DNA of 64,000 nucleotides. It comes from an uncultured Elusimicrobia bacterium (lineage in GTDB: Bacteria > Elusimicrobiota > Elusimicrobia > Elusimicrobiales > UBA9959). How positions within the stretch are numbered: position 1 is the first letter of the stretch; the number at the start of each line of letters is the position of its first letter. Under the pieces are notes generated by a model. It searched no databases, had not been told where the DNA came from, and saw only the letters and a program-made list of their open reading frames with translations. Positions 35,382 through 44,674 of the stretch are shown in pieces. Both the position numbers and the translations under genes were made by a program. The stretch is from assembly GCA_903879915.1 (NCBI GenBank), contig CAIRNJ010000077.1:27800-91799 (forward strand), given 5' to 3'.

Positions 35382-35812
35382 AAGAACCGCTGAAACTTGT
35401 CTTCACTGCCCTCGCCTTCCTGGCCCTCTGCCTGCCGGCGTTCGCGCAGGAAGCGGCCTCCACCGACACCGCGTCCGCCGCGAAAACGCAGAAAACCGCG
35501 CCCGCCGCGAAAAAACCCGCGGCTAAAAAGAAACCCGCAGCTAAAAAGAAACCGGTATCGGAATATAAGTTCAAGTCCGCTGACGGCACCCCGGCCTACA
35601 AGTTCGACAAAAGAGGGGACCCGATAGTGAAAGCGGCGAAAAAGAAAAAGACGGCCAAAGCCGCGCCCGCCTCCGGCGCCGCCGGCACGGGCGGCAAGCC
35701 GGTGCCCAAGCTGAAAAAGGTCAAATCCATAGGCGCGGAGGACAAGGCCGACGCTTCGGCGGACGCTTCGGCCGAAGCCGCGGCCGCCGCGCAGGGCGCG
35801 GCGGGGCAATAA
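35378..35812 (+). CDS. Secreted Lys/Ala/Pro-rich protein
   Basis: A 144 aa protein with a signal peptide (MKEPLKLVFTALAFLALCLPAFA) and a mature part dominated by AAKKKPAAKKKP-type repeats, followed by SEYKFKSADG and further Lys/Ala/Ser runs and an Asp/Ala tail. It resembles histone-H1-like tails in composition only; the signal peptide suggests an exported, strongly basic, unstructured protein. Its ATG overlaps the folD stop, and its stop overlaps the next ATG (TAATG), so it is translated within the operon. Confidence 0.65.
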   Translation: MKEPLKLVFTALAFLALCLPAFAQEAASTDTASAAKTQKTAPAAKKPAAKKKPAAKKKPVSEYKFKSADGTPAYKFDKRGDPIVKAAKKKKTAKAAPASGAAGTGGKPVPKLKKVKSIGAEDKADASADASAEAAAAAQGAAGQ

Positions 35813-36282
35813 TGGCCGACCTCCTGGTAAAACTTTACGGCCTGCCGCCCTCGGCGCCGGTAATTGAAAAGCTGGCCGCGGCGGGCATAGAGATAAAGCG
35901 CGCCATCGGCCCCGAGCGCCGCGCGGTGGCCGACTGGGTGCTGGCGAAATTCTCAAAATGCTGGGCCAGCGAGACCGACTGCGCTTTCTCCCAGGCGCCG
36001 GTAACCTGCTTCGTGGCGGTGAAAGGCGGCAAACCCGTCGGGTTCGCCTGCTACGACACCACCGCCAGGGGCTTTTTCGGCCCGATCGGCGTGGACGAAG
36101 CCCAACGCGCGGGCGGGCTGGGCAAGGCGCTGCTGCTGCGCACGCTGGAAGCCATGCGCGACGCCGGCTACGGCTACGCCGTAGTAGGCTGGGCCGGCCC
36201 GGTGGATTTCTTCAAAAAGAACGCGGGCGCCACGGTGATAGAGGGCTCAGAGCCCGGCGTGTACAAAGATCTGCTGAAGTAA
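35812..36282 (+). CDS. GNAT-family N-acetyltransferase
   Basis: A 156 aa protein with the acetyl-CoA-binding pattern GVDEAQRAGGLGKALLLRTL (Q/RxxGxG/A form) after a GFFGPI strand, and a C-terminal FFKKNAGATVIEGSEP. It transfers acetyl to an unknown amine. The N-terminal 40 residues (VIEKLAAAGIEIKRAIGPERR) suggest two strands plus helices. The ATG overlaps the preceding stop by one base. Confidence 0.85.
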   Translation: MADLLVKLYGLPPSAPVIEKLAAAGIEIKRAIGPERRAVADWVLAKFSKCWASETDCAFSQAPVTCFVAVKGGKPVGFACYDTTARGFFGPIGVDEAQRAGGLGKALLLRTLEAMRDAGYGYAVVGWAGPVDFFKKNAGATVIEGSEPGVYKDLLK

Positions 36283-36295
36283 GGCCGCCGCAAAC

Positions 36296-37045
36296 ATGAA
36301 AGTCCCCGACGAATGGCATAAGGGTTTCTTCAGGAATTCCTTCTATAATCCGGCCTCGGCCGCCGCGGTGGCCAAGGCCCCGGCGGAGGCCGCCTTCGTG
36401 CTCAGGCAGCTCAAGCTTAAGAAGGGCGCCGCCCTGCTGGACCTGTGCTGCGGCCCGGGGCGGCACGCGGTGGAGTTCGCCCGAAGCGGGCTGAACGTCA
36501 CGGGCTTCGACTTTTCCCGCGAATACCTGGGAGAGGCCGGGCGGCGGGCCCTGAAAAAAAAAGTTAAGCTGCGCCTTGTACGCGGCGACATGCGCCTGCT
36601 TAAGTTCAAAGGCGAATTCGACGCGGCCGTGAACCTGTTCACCAGTTTCGGCTACTTCCGGAAATTGTCCGACGACCTTAAAACCCTGAAAGGGGTGGCC
36701 CGGGCGCTCAAGCCCGGCGGGCTGTTCCTGATGGACGTGGTCTCAGGCGAGCATGTGAGGAATAACTTCCGCCCGCGCTCCTGGGGGGACATGGGCGGCC
36801 ATTACCTTCTTGAGGAAGCGGAACTGAACGGCGACGGCGTTTTCAATATCTGGATCAAAATAAATAAAAAGACGGGGAAGACGCTGAAAAAAGCTTTTTT
36901 CAGCCGCCTTTACACGCAGGAAAGGCTGGGCGGCCTGCTGCGCAAAGCCGGGCTGCGGCCGCTGAAGTTCTGGGGCGATTTCCAGGGCCGGCCGCTGGCG
37001 GCGGACAGGAACCGGCTGCTGGTCCTGGCGGAAAAAATTAAATGA
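36296..37045 (+). CDS. Class I SAM-dependent methyltransferase
   Basis: A 249 aa protein with motif I LLDLCCGPGRHAVEFA (47-62), the acidic GFDFSREYL, and a motif II-like FDAAVNLFTSFGYF. The sequence is close to small-molecule or RNA methyltransferases of the Methyltransf_25 group; the substrate is unknown. ATG follows the GNAT gene by 13 bases and its stop overlaps the trmO start (ATGA). Confidence 0.83.
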   Translation: MKVPDEWHKGFFRNSFYNPASAAAVAKAPAEAAFVLRQLKLKKGAALLDLCCGPGRHAVEFARSGLNVTGFDFSREYLGEAGRRALKKKVKLRLVRGDMRLLKFKGEFDAAVNLFTSFGYFRKLSDDLKTLKGVARALKPGGLFLMDVVSGEHVRNNFRPRSWGDMGGHYLLEEAELNGDGVFNIWIKINKKTGKTLKKAFFSRLYTQERLGGLLRKAGLRPLKFWGDFQGRPLAADRNRLLVLAEKIK

Positions 37046-37857
37046 CGCCGCTTAAAAAACCGGCCGGGGCGCCTCCGCGGACCTTCGAGCTCAAACAGAT
37101 AGGCGTGCTGGAATCCTGCTTCCAGGAAAAATTCGGCACGCCGCGCCAGCCCAGGCTGGTGCCCGGCGCGCCGGCTAAATTGCGCGTGGCGCCCGAATTC
37201 TGCCCGGCGCATTCCCTTTCCGGCCTGGCCCAGTTCAGCCACGTGTGGGTGCTGTCCTGGCTGCACCTGGCCACCAACAAGACCTTCCACCCGAAGATAC
37301 ACCCGCCGCGCCTGAAAGGCGGCAAGATAGGCGTGTTCGCCTCGCGCTCGCCGCACCGCCCCAATCCCATCGGGCTTTCGCTGGCCAAACTCGAGAAGGT
37401 GGAAGGGGACACGCTCTATCTTTCGGGGCTCGACCTGATCAACGGCACGCCGGTCTTCGACATCAAGCCCTACCTGCCCTTCTGCGACGCCGCCGCGGAC
37501 GCGCTGTCGGGCTGGCTGCCGGCCAACGCCTTCCCGGAGCTCGAGGTGGTCTTCTCACAGCGGGCGCTGGCCGACATCGCGCGCATAGAGACGGCCGAAA
37601 AACCCGGCATCCGCGCCCTGATAGCCGACACGCTGCGCCACGACCCGCGCAACATACGCGACAAGACGCAGATGGCGGAAGGCCTCGACATGGGCTTTTT
37701 CCTGGCCAACCACGACGTGCACTTCTCCGTGGCCGGGACCACGGCCACCGTGCTGCGCGTGGAGACCGGCCTGAAGTTCGAGAAAAAATTCCGCAGGGCA
37801 AAACCTGCCGCAAAAGACCCGTCCGGCCTGCCGGGCGAGGAACACCGCATTGCCTGA
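37042..37857 (+). CDS. trmO: tRNA (adenine37-N6)-methyltransferase TrmO
   Basis: A 271 aa protein with the TsaA/TrmO signature SRSPHRPNPIGLS (101-113) and FSHVWVLSWLH (65-75). It uses SAM to methylate the N6-threonylcarbamoyl-adenosine at tRNA position 37. The usual C-terminal EF-type tail is present (YLPFCDAAAD ... IRDKTQMAEGLDMGFF). Its start overlaps the preceding gene (ATGA), and a TMTC-like gene follows after 11 bases. Confidence 0.88.
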   Translation: MTPLKKPAGAPPRTFELKQIGVLESCFQEKFGTPRQPRLVPGAPAKLRVAPEFCPAHSLSGLAQFSHVWVLSWLHLATNKTFHPKIHPPRLKGGKIGVFASRSPHRPNPIGLSLAKLEKVEGDTLYLSGLDLINGTPVFDIKPYLPFCDAAADALSGWLPANAFPELEVVFSQRALADIARIETAEKPGIRALIADTLRHDPRNIRDKTQMAEGLDMGFFLANHDVHFSVAGTTATVLRVETGLKFEKKFRRAKPAAKDPSGLPGEEHRIA

Positions 37858-37868
37858 GAGCTGAAGAT

Positions 37869-39722
37869 ATGGGCAAAAGATCGCGTTCACGCCAACAGAC
37901 CCCGGCGGCCGGCGGCGCCGCGGACGGGCTTGAAAGCCCGCAGGAGAACTTCTTCGGCAGCCGTCTCGCGCTCGCGCTGGTGCTGCTCTGCGCGCTGGCG
38001 GCGGTCTGGCCGGCGCTCACGGCCGGTTTCATAAATTGGGACGACCCGCAGTATATCACGAAGAACCCGCTGATGGCGGGCCACGGCTGGAAAGAGGTGT
38101 TCACCACCTCGCCGCTGGGCTACTACCATCCGCTTACCGTGGCAGGCTACAAGCTGGTATACACGCTGGCCGGCCCGGACCCCGTCGCTTTTCACGGGCT
38201 CAATATAGCGCTGCACCTGGCGAACTGCGCCTTGGTCTATTATTTCGCGCTGGCCGTGAGCGGCGGGCCGCCGGCCGCGCTGGCGGCCGCGCTGATGTTC
38301 GCCGTGCACCCCACCCGCGCGGAGCCGGTGGCCTGGATCTCCGGCATGAAAGACCTGCTGAGCTGCCTGTTCTTCCTGGGTACGCTGCTGACCTACCTGC
38401 GTTATCTGCGGTCCCTGAAAGAAAGGGCGGCGGGCCCGGGCTGGCTCGCGGCTTCCGCGGCGCTGTTCGCGGCCGCCTTGCTCGCAAAGCCTACCATCCT
38501 GACCGGAGCGCTGGTGCTGTTCGTGCTGGACTGGCACCAAGAGCGGCCTTTAAGCAAACGGATCTTCGTTGAAAAACTCCCGTATTTTCTGGCGGCCGCG
38601 GTACCGGTACTGCTTTCGTTCAAATTCGGGAAGTTCTTCCTTGCGCAGTATTCTGGGTTCCACCCGCTGAGAACGGCAGCGTATGCCGGGAACACCGCGC
38701 TGTTCTATCTCTCAAAAACAGTATACCCGGCGAAACTGTCCTCGCTTTACCCGCATCCACACATACCGGGGAACATCGCGCTGGCCTGTCTGCCGGCCGT
38801 TGTTCTTATCGCCGCCGGCGCGTGGCTGCTGAAGGCCCGGCTGCGCCCGTACGCGCTGGGCGCCTGGTTCTTCGCGCTCACGCTGCTGCCTTCGCTGCGC
38901 TTCGCGGAATTGTTCCCGGCGGACAGGTATCTGTACCTCCCGGCCATAGGGCTGTTCTGCGCCGCGGGCGCGGCGTTCGCGGCGCTCTATAAAAGGGCGA
39001 AAATACCGGCCGGGGCGGCCGCCGCGGCGCTGGTGCTGGCGCTGGCCTGGAACTGCCACGCGCGGGCGGCGCTCTGGGGCAGCGCGGTCAGCCTGTGGGA
39101 CGATACGCTGTCCAAGTACCAGCCCGGCCCGGCCGAACGGAACTCCTTCTTTTCCTATGTCCGTTCCTACCGGGGGATCTCGCTGTTCGAGGTTAAACGC
39201 TTCGAGGAAGCTTTCGAGGATTATTCCGCCGCGCTGAAGCTGGCGCCCGCCCGCGACGATGTTTATGAACTCTATTACTGGCTGGGGAACTGCAGTTTCC
39301 GGCTGCAGCGCTATGAGCAGGCGGCCGGCTATTTCGGCAGTTCGCTTGAGCATAAACCAGATTACGAGCTGGCCCGCAACAATCACGGCTCGGCCCTGCT
39401 GGCCCTGGGCCGTTACGCCGAGGCGGAGGCCGATTTCGGCGCGGCGCTGGAACTTTCGCCGCAGTACACGGACGCCTATATCAACAGGGGCCGGGTCCGC
39501 CTGATCTCCGCGCGCTTCGGGCCGGCCGCTGAGGACTTCAGCCGCGCGCTCGCCCTCCGGCCGGGCAGCGATACCGCGTTCGACCTGCGCGGCCGGGCCG
39601 AACTCGGCCTGAAGCGCTATGACGCCGCCATCGCCGATCTCGACCGGGCGCTGCTGCTGAACCCGGACAACGGCACCGCGCGCGCGCTGAAAGCCGCGGC
39701 GGAGAAACTGCGCCGGCTTTAA
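37869..39722 (+). CDS. TMTC-like membrane glycosyltransferase with C-terminal TPR repeats
   Basis: A 617 aa protein: Lys/Arg-rich N-terminus, about 11 membrane helices and 4-5 TPR repeats after residue 420 (FEEAFEDYSAALKLAP ... EADFGAALELSPQYTDAYINRG). The N-terminal motif GFINWDDPQYI with the acidic pair in the first periplasmic loop is shared with the genes at 47729 and 55475 and with protein O-mannosyl transferases (GT39/TMTC type). Attachment of a sugar from a lipid carrier to surface proteins is inferred. The start is ATG 37869. It is the last large gene of the operon. Confidence 0.75.
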   Translation: MGKRSRSRQQTPAAGGAADGLESPQENFFGSRLALALVLLCALAAVWPALTAGFINWDDPQYITKNPLMAGHGWKEVFTTSPLGYYHPLTVAGYKLVYTLAGPDPVAFHGLNIALHLANCALVYYFALAVSGGPPAALAAALMFAVHPTRAEPVAWISGMKDLLSCLFFLGTLLTYLRYLRSLKERAAGPGWLAASAALFAAALLAKPTILTGALVLFVLDWHQERPLSKRIFVEKLPYFLAAAVPVLLSFKFGKFFLAQYSGFHPLRTAAYAGNTALFYLSKTVYPAKLSSLYPHPHIPGNIALACLPAVVLIAAGAWLLKARLRPYALGAWFFALTLLPSLRFAELFPADRYLYLPAIGLFCAAGAAFAALYKRAKIPAGAAAAALVLALAWNCHARAALWGSAVSLWDDTLSKYQPGPAERNSFFSYVRSYRGISLFEVKRFEEAFEDYSAALKLAPARDDVYELYYWLGNCSFRLQRYEQAAGYFGSSLEHKPDYELARNNHGSALLALGRYAEAEADFGAALELSPQYTDAYINRGRVRLISARFGPAAEDFSRALALRPGSDTAFDLRGRAELGLKRYDAAIADLDRALLLNPDNGTARALKAAAEKLRRL

Positions 39723-39745
39723 CTGACGGCGGAAAGGAACATTTT

Positions 39746-40059
39746 ATGGATAAAAAAACAGGCTATGCCCTGCTCTGGGGCGGGGTGGGAATAATACTTT
39801 ACAGCGTGGTTATGGCGTGGAAAGTTTTCGGCGGCAGCGCGCCGCCCCCCAACCTGATCGACATGAAGTCCGTAGTGCTGCCCCTGCCCAACATGCAGTT
39901 CGCCATGCCGCTGGACCCGAACATCTCCAAAACGGCGAACATTTCGCTCTACTTCATGTTCCTTTTCTTTCTCTCCAGCGCGGGCGGCAGGATAGCGAAC
40001 CTGGGGGTGAAGCTGGTCAGGGAACCGAAGCCTGAGCCCCAAAAGCCCGGGCCGCAGCC

Positions 40060-40063
<4 letters not shown>
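39746..40063 (+). CDS. Small membrane protein, unknown function
   Basis: A 105 aa protein with two membrane helices (about residues 7-26 and 67-85) separated by a Pro/Leu-rich periplasmic loop, and a short Pro/Lys-rich tail. It follows the TMTC-like gene by 23 bases and may be part of the same system. Its stop codon overlaps the stop codon of nadA on the opposite strand (TTAA at 40060-40063). Confidence 0.65.
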
Positions 40064-41067
<1,004 letters not shown>

Positions 41068-41068
41068 A

Positions 41069-41806
41069 TCAGCCTTTTAAGACCCACTTGCCCAGGATAT
41101 CCGGAAAATTGCTGAAGATGCCGTCCACGCCTATTCTCTTCATGCGCAGCGCGTCCTTCTTCGTGTTCACGGTGTAGACGCAGACCTTGAACCCGGCCTT
41201 CCTGATGCGCGCCACGTTCAGCCCGAAGGCCAGGCGCAGGGACAGGTGGAAATTCACGGCCCTTACGGCCCTGGCCTTGCGCAGCGCGGGCAGCAGCAGC
41301 ACCGTGCTCAGGTTATGCCCCAGGTAGGCCAGCTTCAGCTCCGGCGAAAGCTCCCGGAACCGCTTCAGCGTGCCGTGGTCGAAACTGGAGACCAGGGCTT
41401 TTTCGAACAGGCCGGGGCGGCTGCGCAGGAAAGCCAGCAGCTTCGCCTCTATGCCGGGATAGACGTTGTCGTCGTTCTTCACCTCGAAATTCAGCATCTC
41501 GGCCGCCGGCCCGATAACGTCTATCACCTCTTCGAGGCGCGGCGCGTGCTGCGGCGTCTTGTCGTGCCTGAAATAGGCGCCCACATTAAATTTCTTAAGC
41601 TCGGCGTAATCCAGGTCCGCTATCTTGACGTCCCTGCCGGCGGTGGCCTTAAGGCTGAAGTCGTGGTGCACCGTCAGTATGCCGTCCCTGGTCTGGTGCA
41701 CGTCGAACTCGAAATCCTTCGAGCCCATTTCAACGGCCAGCCTGAAGGCTTTTAAAGTGTTCTCCGGCGCGTAGCCGGAGGCGCCGCGATGCGAGATGAT
41801 TTTCAT
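41069..41806 (-). CDS. Cytoplasmic glycerophosphodiester phosphodiesterase
   Basis: A 245 aa TIM-barrel protein without a signal peptide: MKIISHRGASGYAPENT carries the catalytic His-Arg and Glu-Asn, EFDVHQTRDG the metal Glu/Asp and TVHHDF the second His. It hydrolyses glycerophosphodiesters to glycerol-3-phosphate and an alcohol. The ATG at 41806 overlaps the PHP stop by ATGA, which fixes the start; nadA follows one base after its stop. A second, secreted member is at 54504. Confidence 0.92.
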   Translation of the reverse strand: MKIISHRGASGYAPENTLKAFRLAVEMGSKDFEFDVHQTRDGILTVHHDFSLKATAGRDVKIADLDYAELKKFNVGAYFRHDKTPQHAPRLEEVIDVIGPAAEMLNFEVKNDDNVYPGIEAKLLAFLRSRPGLFEKALVSSFDHGTLKRFRELSPELKLAYLGHNLSTVLLLPALRKARAVRAVNFHLSLRLAFGLNVARIRKAGFKVCVYTVNTKKDALRMKRIGVDGIFSNFPDILGKWVLKG

Positions 41807-42612
41807 AGGAAGACCCGCCCGATGCCCGCGAAGTGTTCTTCGCAATAGTCGAAGCCGTACATCTTGTCCCTGTCCGAGCCGGGCCCGTGGAAGTCGTTGC
41901 CGGCCGTGACGAAAAGGTCGTAGCGGGCCGCCAGCGCTATGAATTCGCGCGTCAGGGCCTGCGAATGCGCCGGGTAGAACGCCTCGATCCCGTCCAGGCC
42001 CGCCTCTTTCCAGCGCGGCAGGTCCAGTACGTTCTTCACCACGCCCGGGTGGGCCAGCACCGCCAGGCCGCCGGCGTTCTTGATGGAGCGGATGGCCGTC
42101 TCCACGTCGGGGCCGCAGGGCGGCGAATAGGCGGGCATGCCGTAGGCCACATAGCGCTGGAACCCCTGCTTGCGGGTCTTCACCACGCCCTTTTCTTTCA
42201 GCAGGTCGGCTATGTGGGGCCGGCCCAGCGTGCGCACGTCCACCGGCAGCTCCTCGAATTTTATGTCCACGCCCTGCGCCACCAGCAGGGCTATTATCTT
42301 TTTAAGGCGCTCCAGCCTTTTGGCCCGGTAGCCGGTCAGCTCGGAGAGGAACCGCGCGTCGCGGACGTTCACGCCGTAGCCGAGCATATGCAGGTTGTCG
42401 TGGAAGTTGGTGGTGAGCTCCACGCCGTAGCAATAGGTTATGCCGGCCTCTTTAAGCGCCGGCTCCAGCTCGGCCCAGCCGTTCACGTTATCGTGGTCGG
42501 TGAGCGAGAAATATTTTATGCCGGCGCGCACGGCCTCGCGCGCCAGCCCCGCGGGGGTAAGGGTCCCGTCCGAATGGTTTGAATGGGTGTGAAGGTTTAT
42601 CAGGCCGGGCAT
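41803..42612 (-). CDS. PHP-domain phosphoesterase
   Basis: A 269 aa protein with the metal-binding pattern HTHSNHSDG (H8, H10, D15), LTDHDN (H40, D41), GVELTTN, LAHPG and GNDFHGPG near the end. It resembles YciV/RNase AM and related small-molecule phosphoesterases (nucleoside 3',5'-bisphosphate or short RNA). The exact substrate is open. It starts the minus-strand operon PHP-GDPD-nadA and lacks an obvious ribosome site. Confidence 0.88.
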   Translation of the reverse strand: MPGLINLHTHSNHSDGTLTPAGLAREAVRAGIKYFSLTDHDNVNGWAELEPALKEAGITYCYGVELTTNFHDNLHMLGYGVNVRDARFLSELTGYRAKRLERLKKIIALLVAQGVDIKFEELPVDVRTLGRPHIADLLKEKGVVKTRKQGFQRYVAYGMPAYSPPCGPDVETAIRSIKNAGGLAVLAHPGVVKNVLDLPRWKEAGLDGIEAFYPAHSQALTREFIALAARYDLFVTAGNDFHGPGSDRDKMYGFDYCEEHFAGIGRVFL

Positions 42613-42723
42613 GGGGGAAATAGGACCGAAGAACGCGGCTGCCGGGGCCGGCCGCGGCAGCGCGCGGGGCTCAATGCCCGCTTCGCGCCTTTCGCGGCTA
42701 AACCCGGAAAAACAGCGCGCTTC

Positions 42724-42948
42724 TTACCCTACCGTTACTTCTTTTACTTCGGGGATCTCTTCCTTTATCATGCGCTCCACTACGTTCTTGAGCGTCATGG
42801 TGGCGTGCGGGCAGCAGCCGCACGCGCCGGTAAGGCGTACTTTCACCTTGCCTGTCTTTTCGTCCACGCCCAGCAGTTCCACGGAACCGCCGTCGGCGGC
42901 CAGCATGGGCTTGATCTTCTCTATGATCTTCTCTACTTTAGCTTTCAT
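42724..42948 (-). CDS. NifU C-terminal-domain (Nfu) iron-sulfur scaffold protein
   Basis: A 74 aa protein, only the Nfu domain. It has the Cys43-x-x-Cys46 pair in TGACGCCPHAT, where paired subunits bridge a [4Fe-4S] cluster for delivery to targets such as NadA or the Fe-S dehydrogenases in this window. The helix MTLKNVVERMIKEEIPEV is typical. AAGGAG stands five bases before the ATG. Adjacent DNA upstream is the AT-rich island. Confidence 0.92.
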   Translation of the reverse strand: MKAKVEKIIEKIKPMLAADGGSVELLGVDEKTGKVKVRLTGACGCCPHATMTLKNVVERMIKEEIPEVKEVTVG

Positions 42949-43099
42949 AAGGACTCCTTATACCGATGCTTCAATTATAGCAAGTCTGGCCGGCCCTCAC
43001 GAAAGCGTCACATATAACGCGTACGGAATTACCCCACCTGTTATTGTTGTCATTTCTTGTGCGGCCCGAGCCAATAACCGTGGCCTTGCGAATGAAATT

Positions 43100-43237
43100 A
43101 TTATATGGGAGTAAAACCATGTAGGACTAAAGGCACTTCCATATGGTAATCCGGGTGATTAGCCCTGAGGCATCAACGACCGGACCATAATCCGGTGTAT
43201 CCAGGGAAAGCGAAATCAAGTTCCTTTCCCTTTTTTT
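43100..43237 (+). ncRNA. Possible structured RNA leader or small RNA
   Basis: The stretch contains several small inverted repeats: CCATATGG near 43139-43146, GGG/CCC pairs and the hairpin ACCGGA-CCATAA-TCCGGT (43179-43196), ending with a strong intrinsic terminator at 43203-43237. I compared it by eye with c-di-GMP, SAM, TPP, purine, glycine, THF and ZTP riboswitch cores and found none. It may be a small RNA or an attenuator for the following gene. Confidence 0.35.
43203..43237 (+). terminator. Intrinsic terminator upstream of the FG-GAP-like gene
   Basis: AGGGAAAG (43203-43210) pairs with CTTTCCCT (43224-43231); a run of seven T follows. It lies 122 bases before the ATG at 43359, with no gene upstream on this strand. 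Confidence 0.85.
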
Positions 43238-43358
43238 GTATATTAATCGTTACGAAGTGAAAGCTGGTGTGATGGCGATTGTTGATGACACCCAAAGCGG
43301 GGAACCGACCGGCTGCAACTAATCTGACTGAATATTAAAGAGAAGGAATGGTGCAAGG

Positions 43359-44672
43359 ATGAATGTAAGTTCCGCGAAGAAAGCAATATGCGCGCTATCA
43401 ATTATTGCGACATTAGCTGGTTACTCCCAGGCGGAAATAGTGCCCGGAAGTCCCACCCCAACTAGTTCCTCACCGGTTGGTGTTGGCATAAGCAGGGTTA
43501 GAGAAGACGCCTGGCCCGAGCCGCCGGTGTATGAACTTAAACCGGAACATATTGAATCTTTGCGCCTGTCAAAAGAACAAGAAGACGCACTGCATAACTA
43601 CAAGCCAAACTTCAAGCCGTGGTCCATTGAAGATTATCCGGCTGTTAAGCACTATCCCTATTCAAAAACACAACTGCCGTATGTGGTAAAAGGTGATTTT
43701 GATGGTAATGGAAAAAGCGATCTTATAATTGCCGGGCACGAAGATAAAAATTCTATGGTTCTGGCAATTATGGGCGGGCAAAACAGTTATTTCATTCTTC
43801 CGGTCAATTTTAATTCTGGTAGCGGTCTCGCAACCTCTCCGGAACTTGCCACGCTTCATCTTATAAAAAAGGGCATAAAATTGCCGGTGGATTTTAATAA
43901 ATTCACTACAAATGATACGCTCCCGCACGACAGCGTTTATATCGTGCCGTTTGATTCTAATTATTCCGGTGAATTCTGCATGGCACTTGATAATAATACC
44001 GGGAGTCTCTATTGGTATGAAGAAAAGTTTACAATGCTTCCCGCTGAAATTTATTTAAGTTCTTCAGTCCCGTCTGTATTTAAACCAGAATACACCAAGA
44101 AAATTGCCTTAAGCCCTGCTATGGAAAAGGTAGCGCATGCTTTCACCAAGGATTTTAAAATGTGGACGTCACAAGATTATCCAGCACAGATTATTGAGGA
44201 ATATCCGTATTCGCCAAAATCGCTTCCGTATGCGGTGAAAGGCGATTTTAATGGTGATAATATTGATGATATGGTAATTGCCGGGCATGATGATAGCCGC
44301 AATCTGGTCCTTGCCTTGCTGTCCAGCACCTCCGGGTATTCTGTTGCGTGGACGGATAACAGTGGCCCATGTTATTCCGAAAGCCGCGATAAAGGAAAAC
44401 AGCTCCCTTATCTTCCGTCTGAGGTGCTTAGGTATAATCCAAAAGGCCTGGAGTTTTCTAATCTTGAAAACATAGGAATACCGCAAGCGGTGCACCTCAA
44501 TCAAGAAAGTTTTAGTATTCAAACGATTCGTTCTTGTGAATATTCCAACGGTTATGATGAACATGAGGCTCCCAATCCTCCTATATGTGGCGATTGGCAC
44601 AATGGGAATTCCTACACACGTGCTGTCGGGTACATTAAAGGGTTTTTTAAAGATCAGGCTTTGTTTAATTGA
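43359..44672 (+). CDS. Secreted protein with two FG-GAP/VCBS-like Ca-binding repeats
   Basis: A 437 aa protein with a signal peptide (about residues 1-25). Two homologous segments have the form LPYVVKGDFDGNGKSDLIIAGHED and LPYAVKGDFNGDNIDDMVIAGHDD (given here only as positions around residues 108-130 and 286-310), with the D-x-D/N-G-x-x-D calcium loop of FG-GAP propellers. Only two blades are recognisable in a 437-residue chain, so it may be a diverged propeller. The C-terminal third has cysteines (RSCEYS, PICGDW). The gene is AT-rich and is followed within two bases by an M15-like peptidase gene, suggesting a joint function. Confidence 0.65.
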   Translation: MNVSSAKKAICALSIIATLAGYSQAEIVPGSPTPTSSSPVGVGISRVREDAWPEPPVYELKPEHIESLRLSKEQEDALHNYKPNFKPWSIEDYPAVKHYPYSKTQLPYVVKGDFDGNGKSDLIIAGHEDKNSMVLAIMGGQNSYFILPVNFNSGSGLATSPELATLHLIKKGIKLPVDFNKFTTNDTLPHDSVYIVPFDSNYSGEFCMALDNNTGSLYWYEEKFTMLPAEIYLSSSVPSVFKPEYTKKIALSPAMEKVAHAFTKDFKMWTSQDYPAQIIEEYPYSPKSLPYAVKGDFNGDNIDDMVIAGHDDSRNLVLALLSSTSGYSVAWTDNSGPCYSESRDKGKQLPYLPSEVLRYNPKGLEFSNLENIGIPQAVHLNQESFSIQTIRSCEYSNGYDEHEAPNPPICGDWHNGNSYTRAVGYIKGFFKDQALFN

Positions 44673-44674
44673 TT

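Larger units (their letters stand above)
42949..43358. other. 410-base spacer, AT-rich, with possible structured RNA
   Basis: No gene is supported here. It marks the left end of an AT-rich island. A candidate structured transcript with an intrinsic terminator occupies 43100-43237 (separate entry). The stretch 43238-43358 has no clear promoter or hairpin, apart from an AAGGA-like sequence before the next gene. Confidence 0.5.

Noticed and set aside
43100..43237. c-di-GMP, SAM, TPP or other known riboswitch
   Set aside because: Conserved cores of these classes could not be found by eye; only an unclassified structure remains possible.
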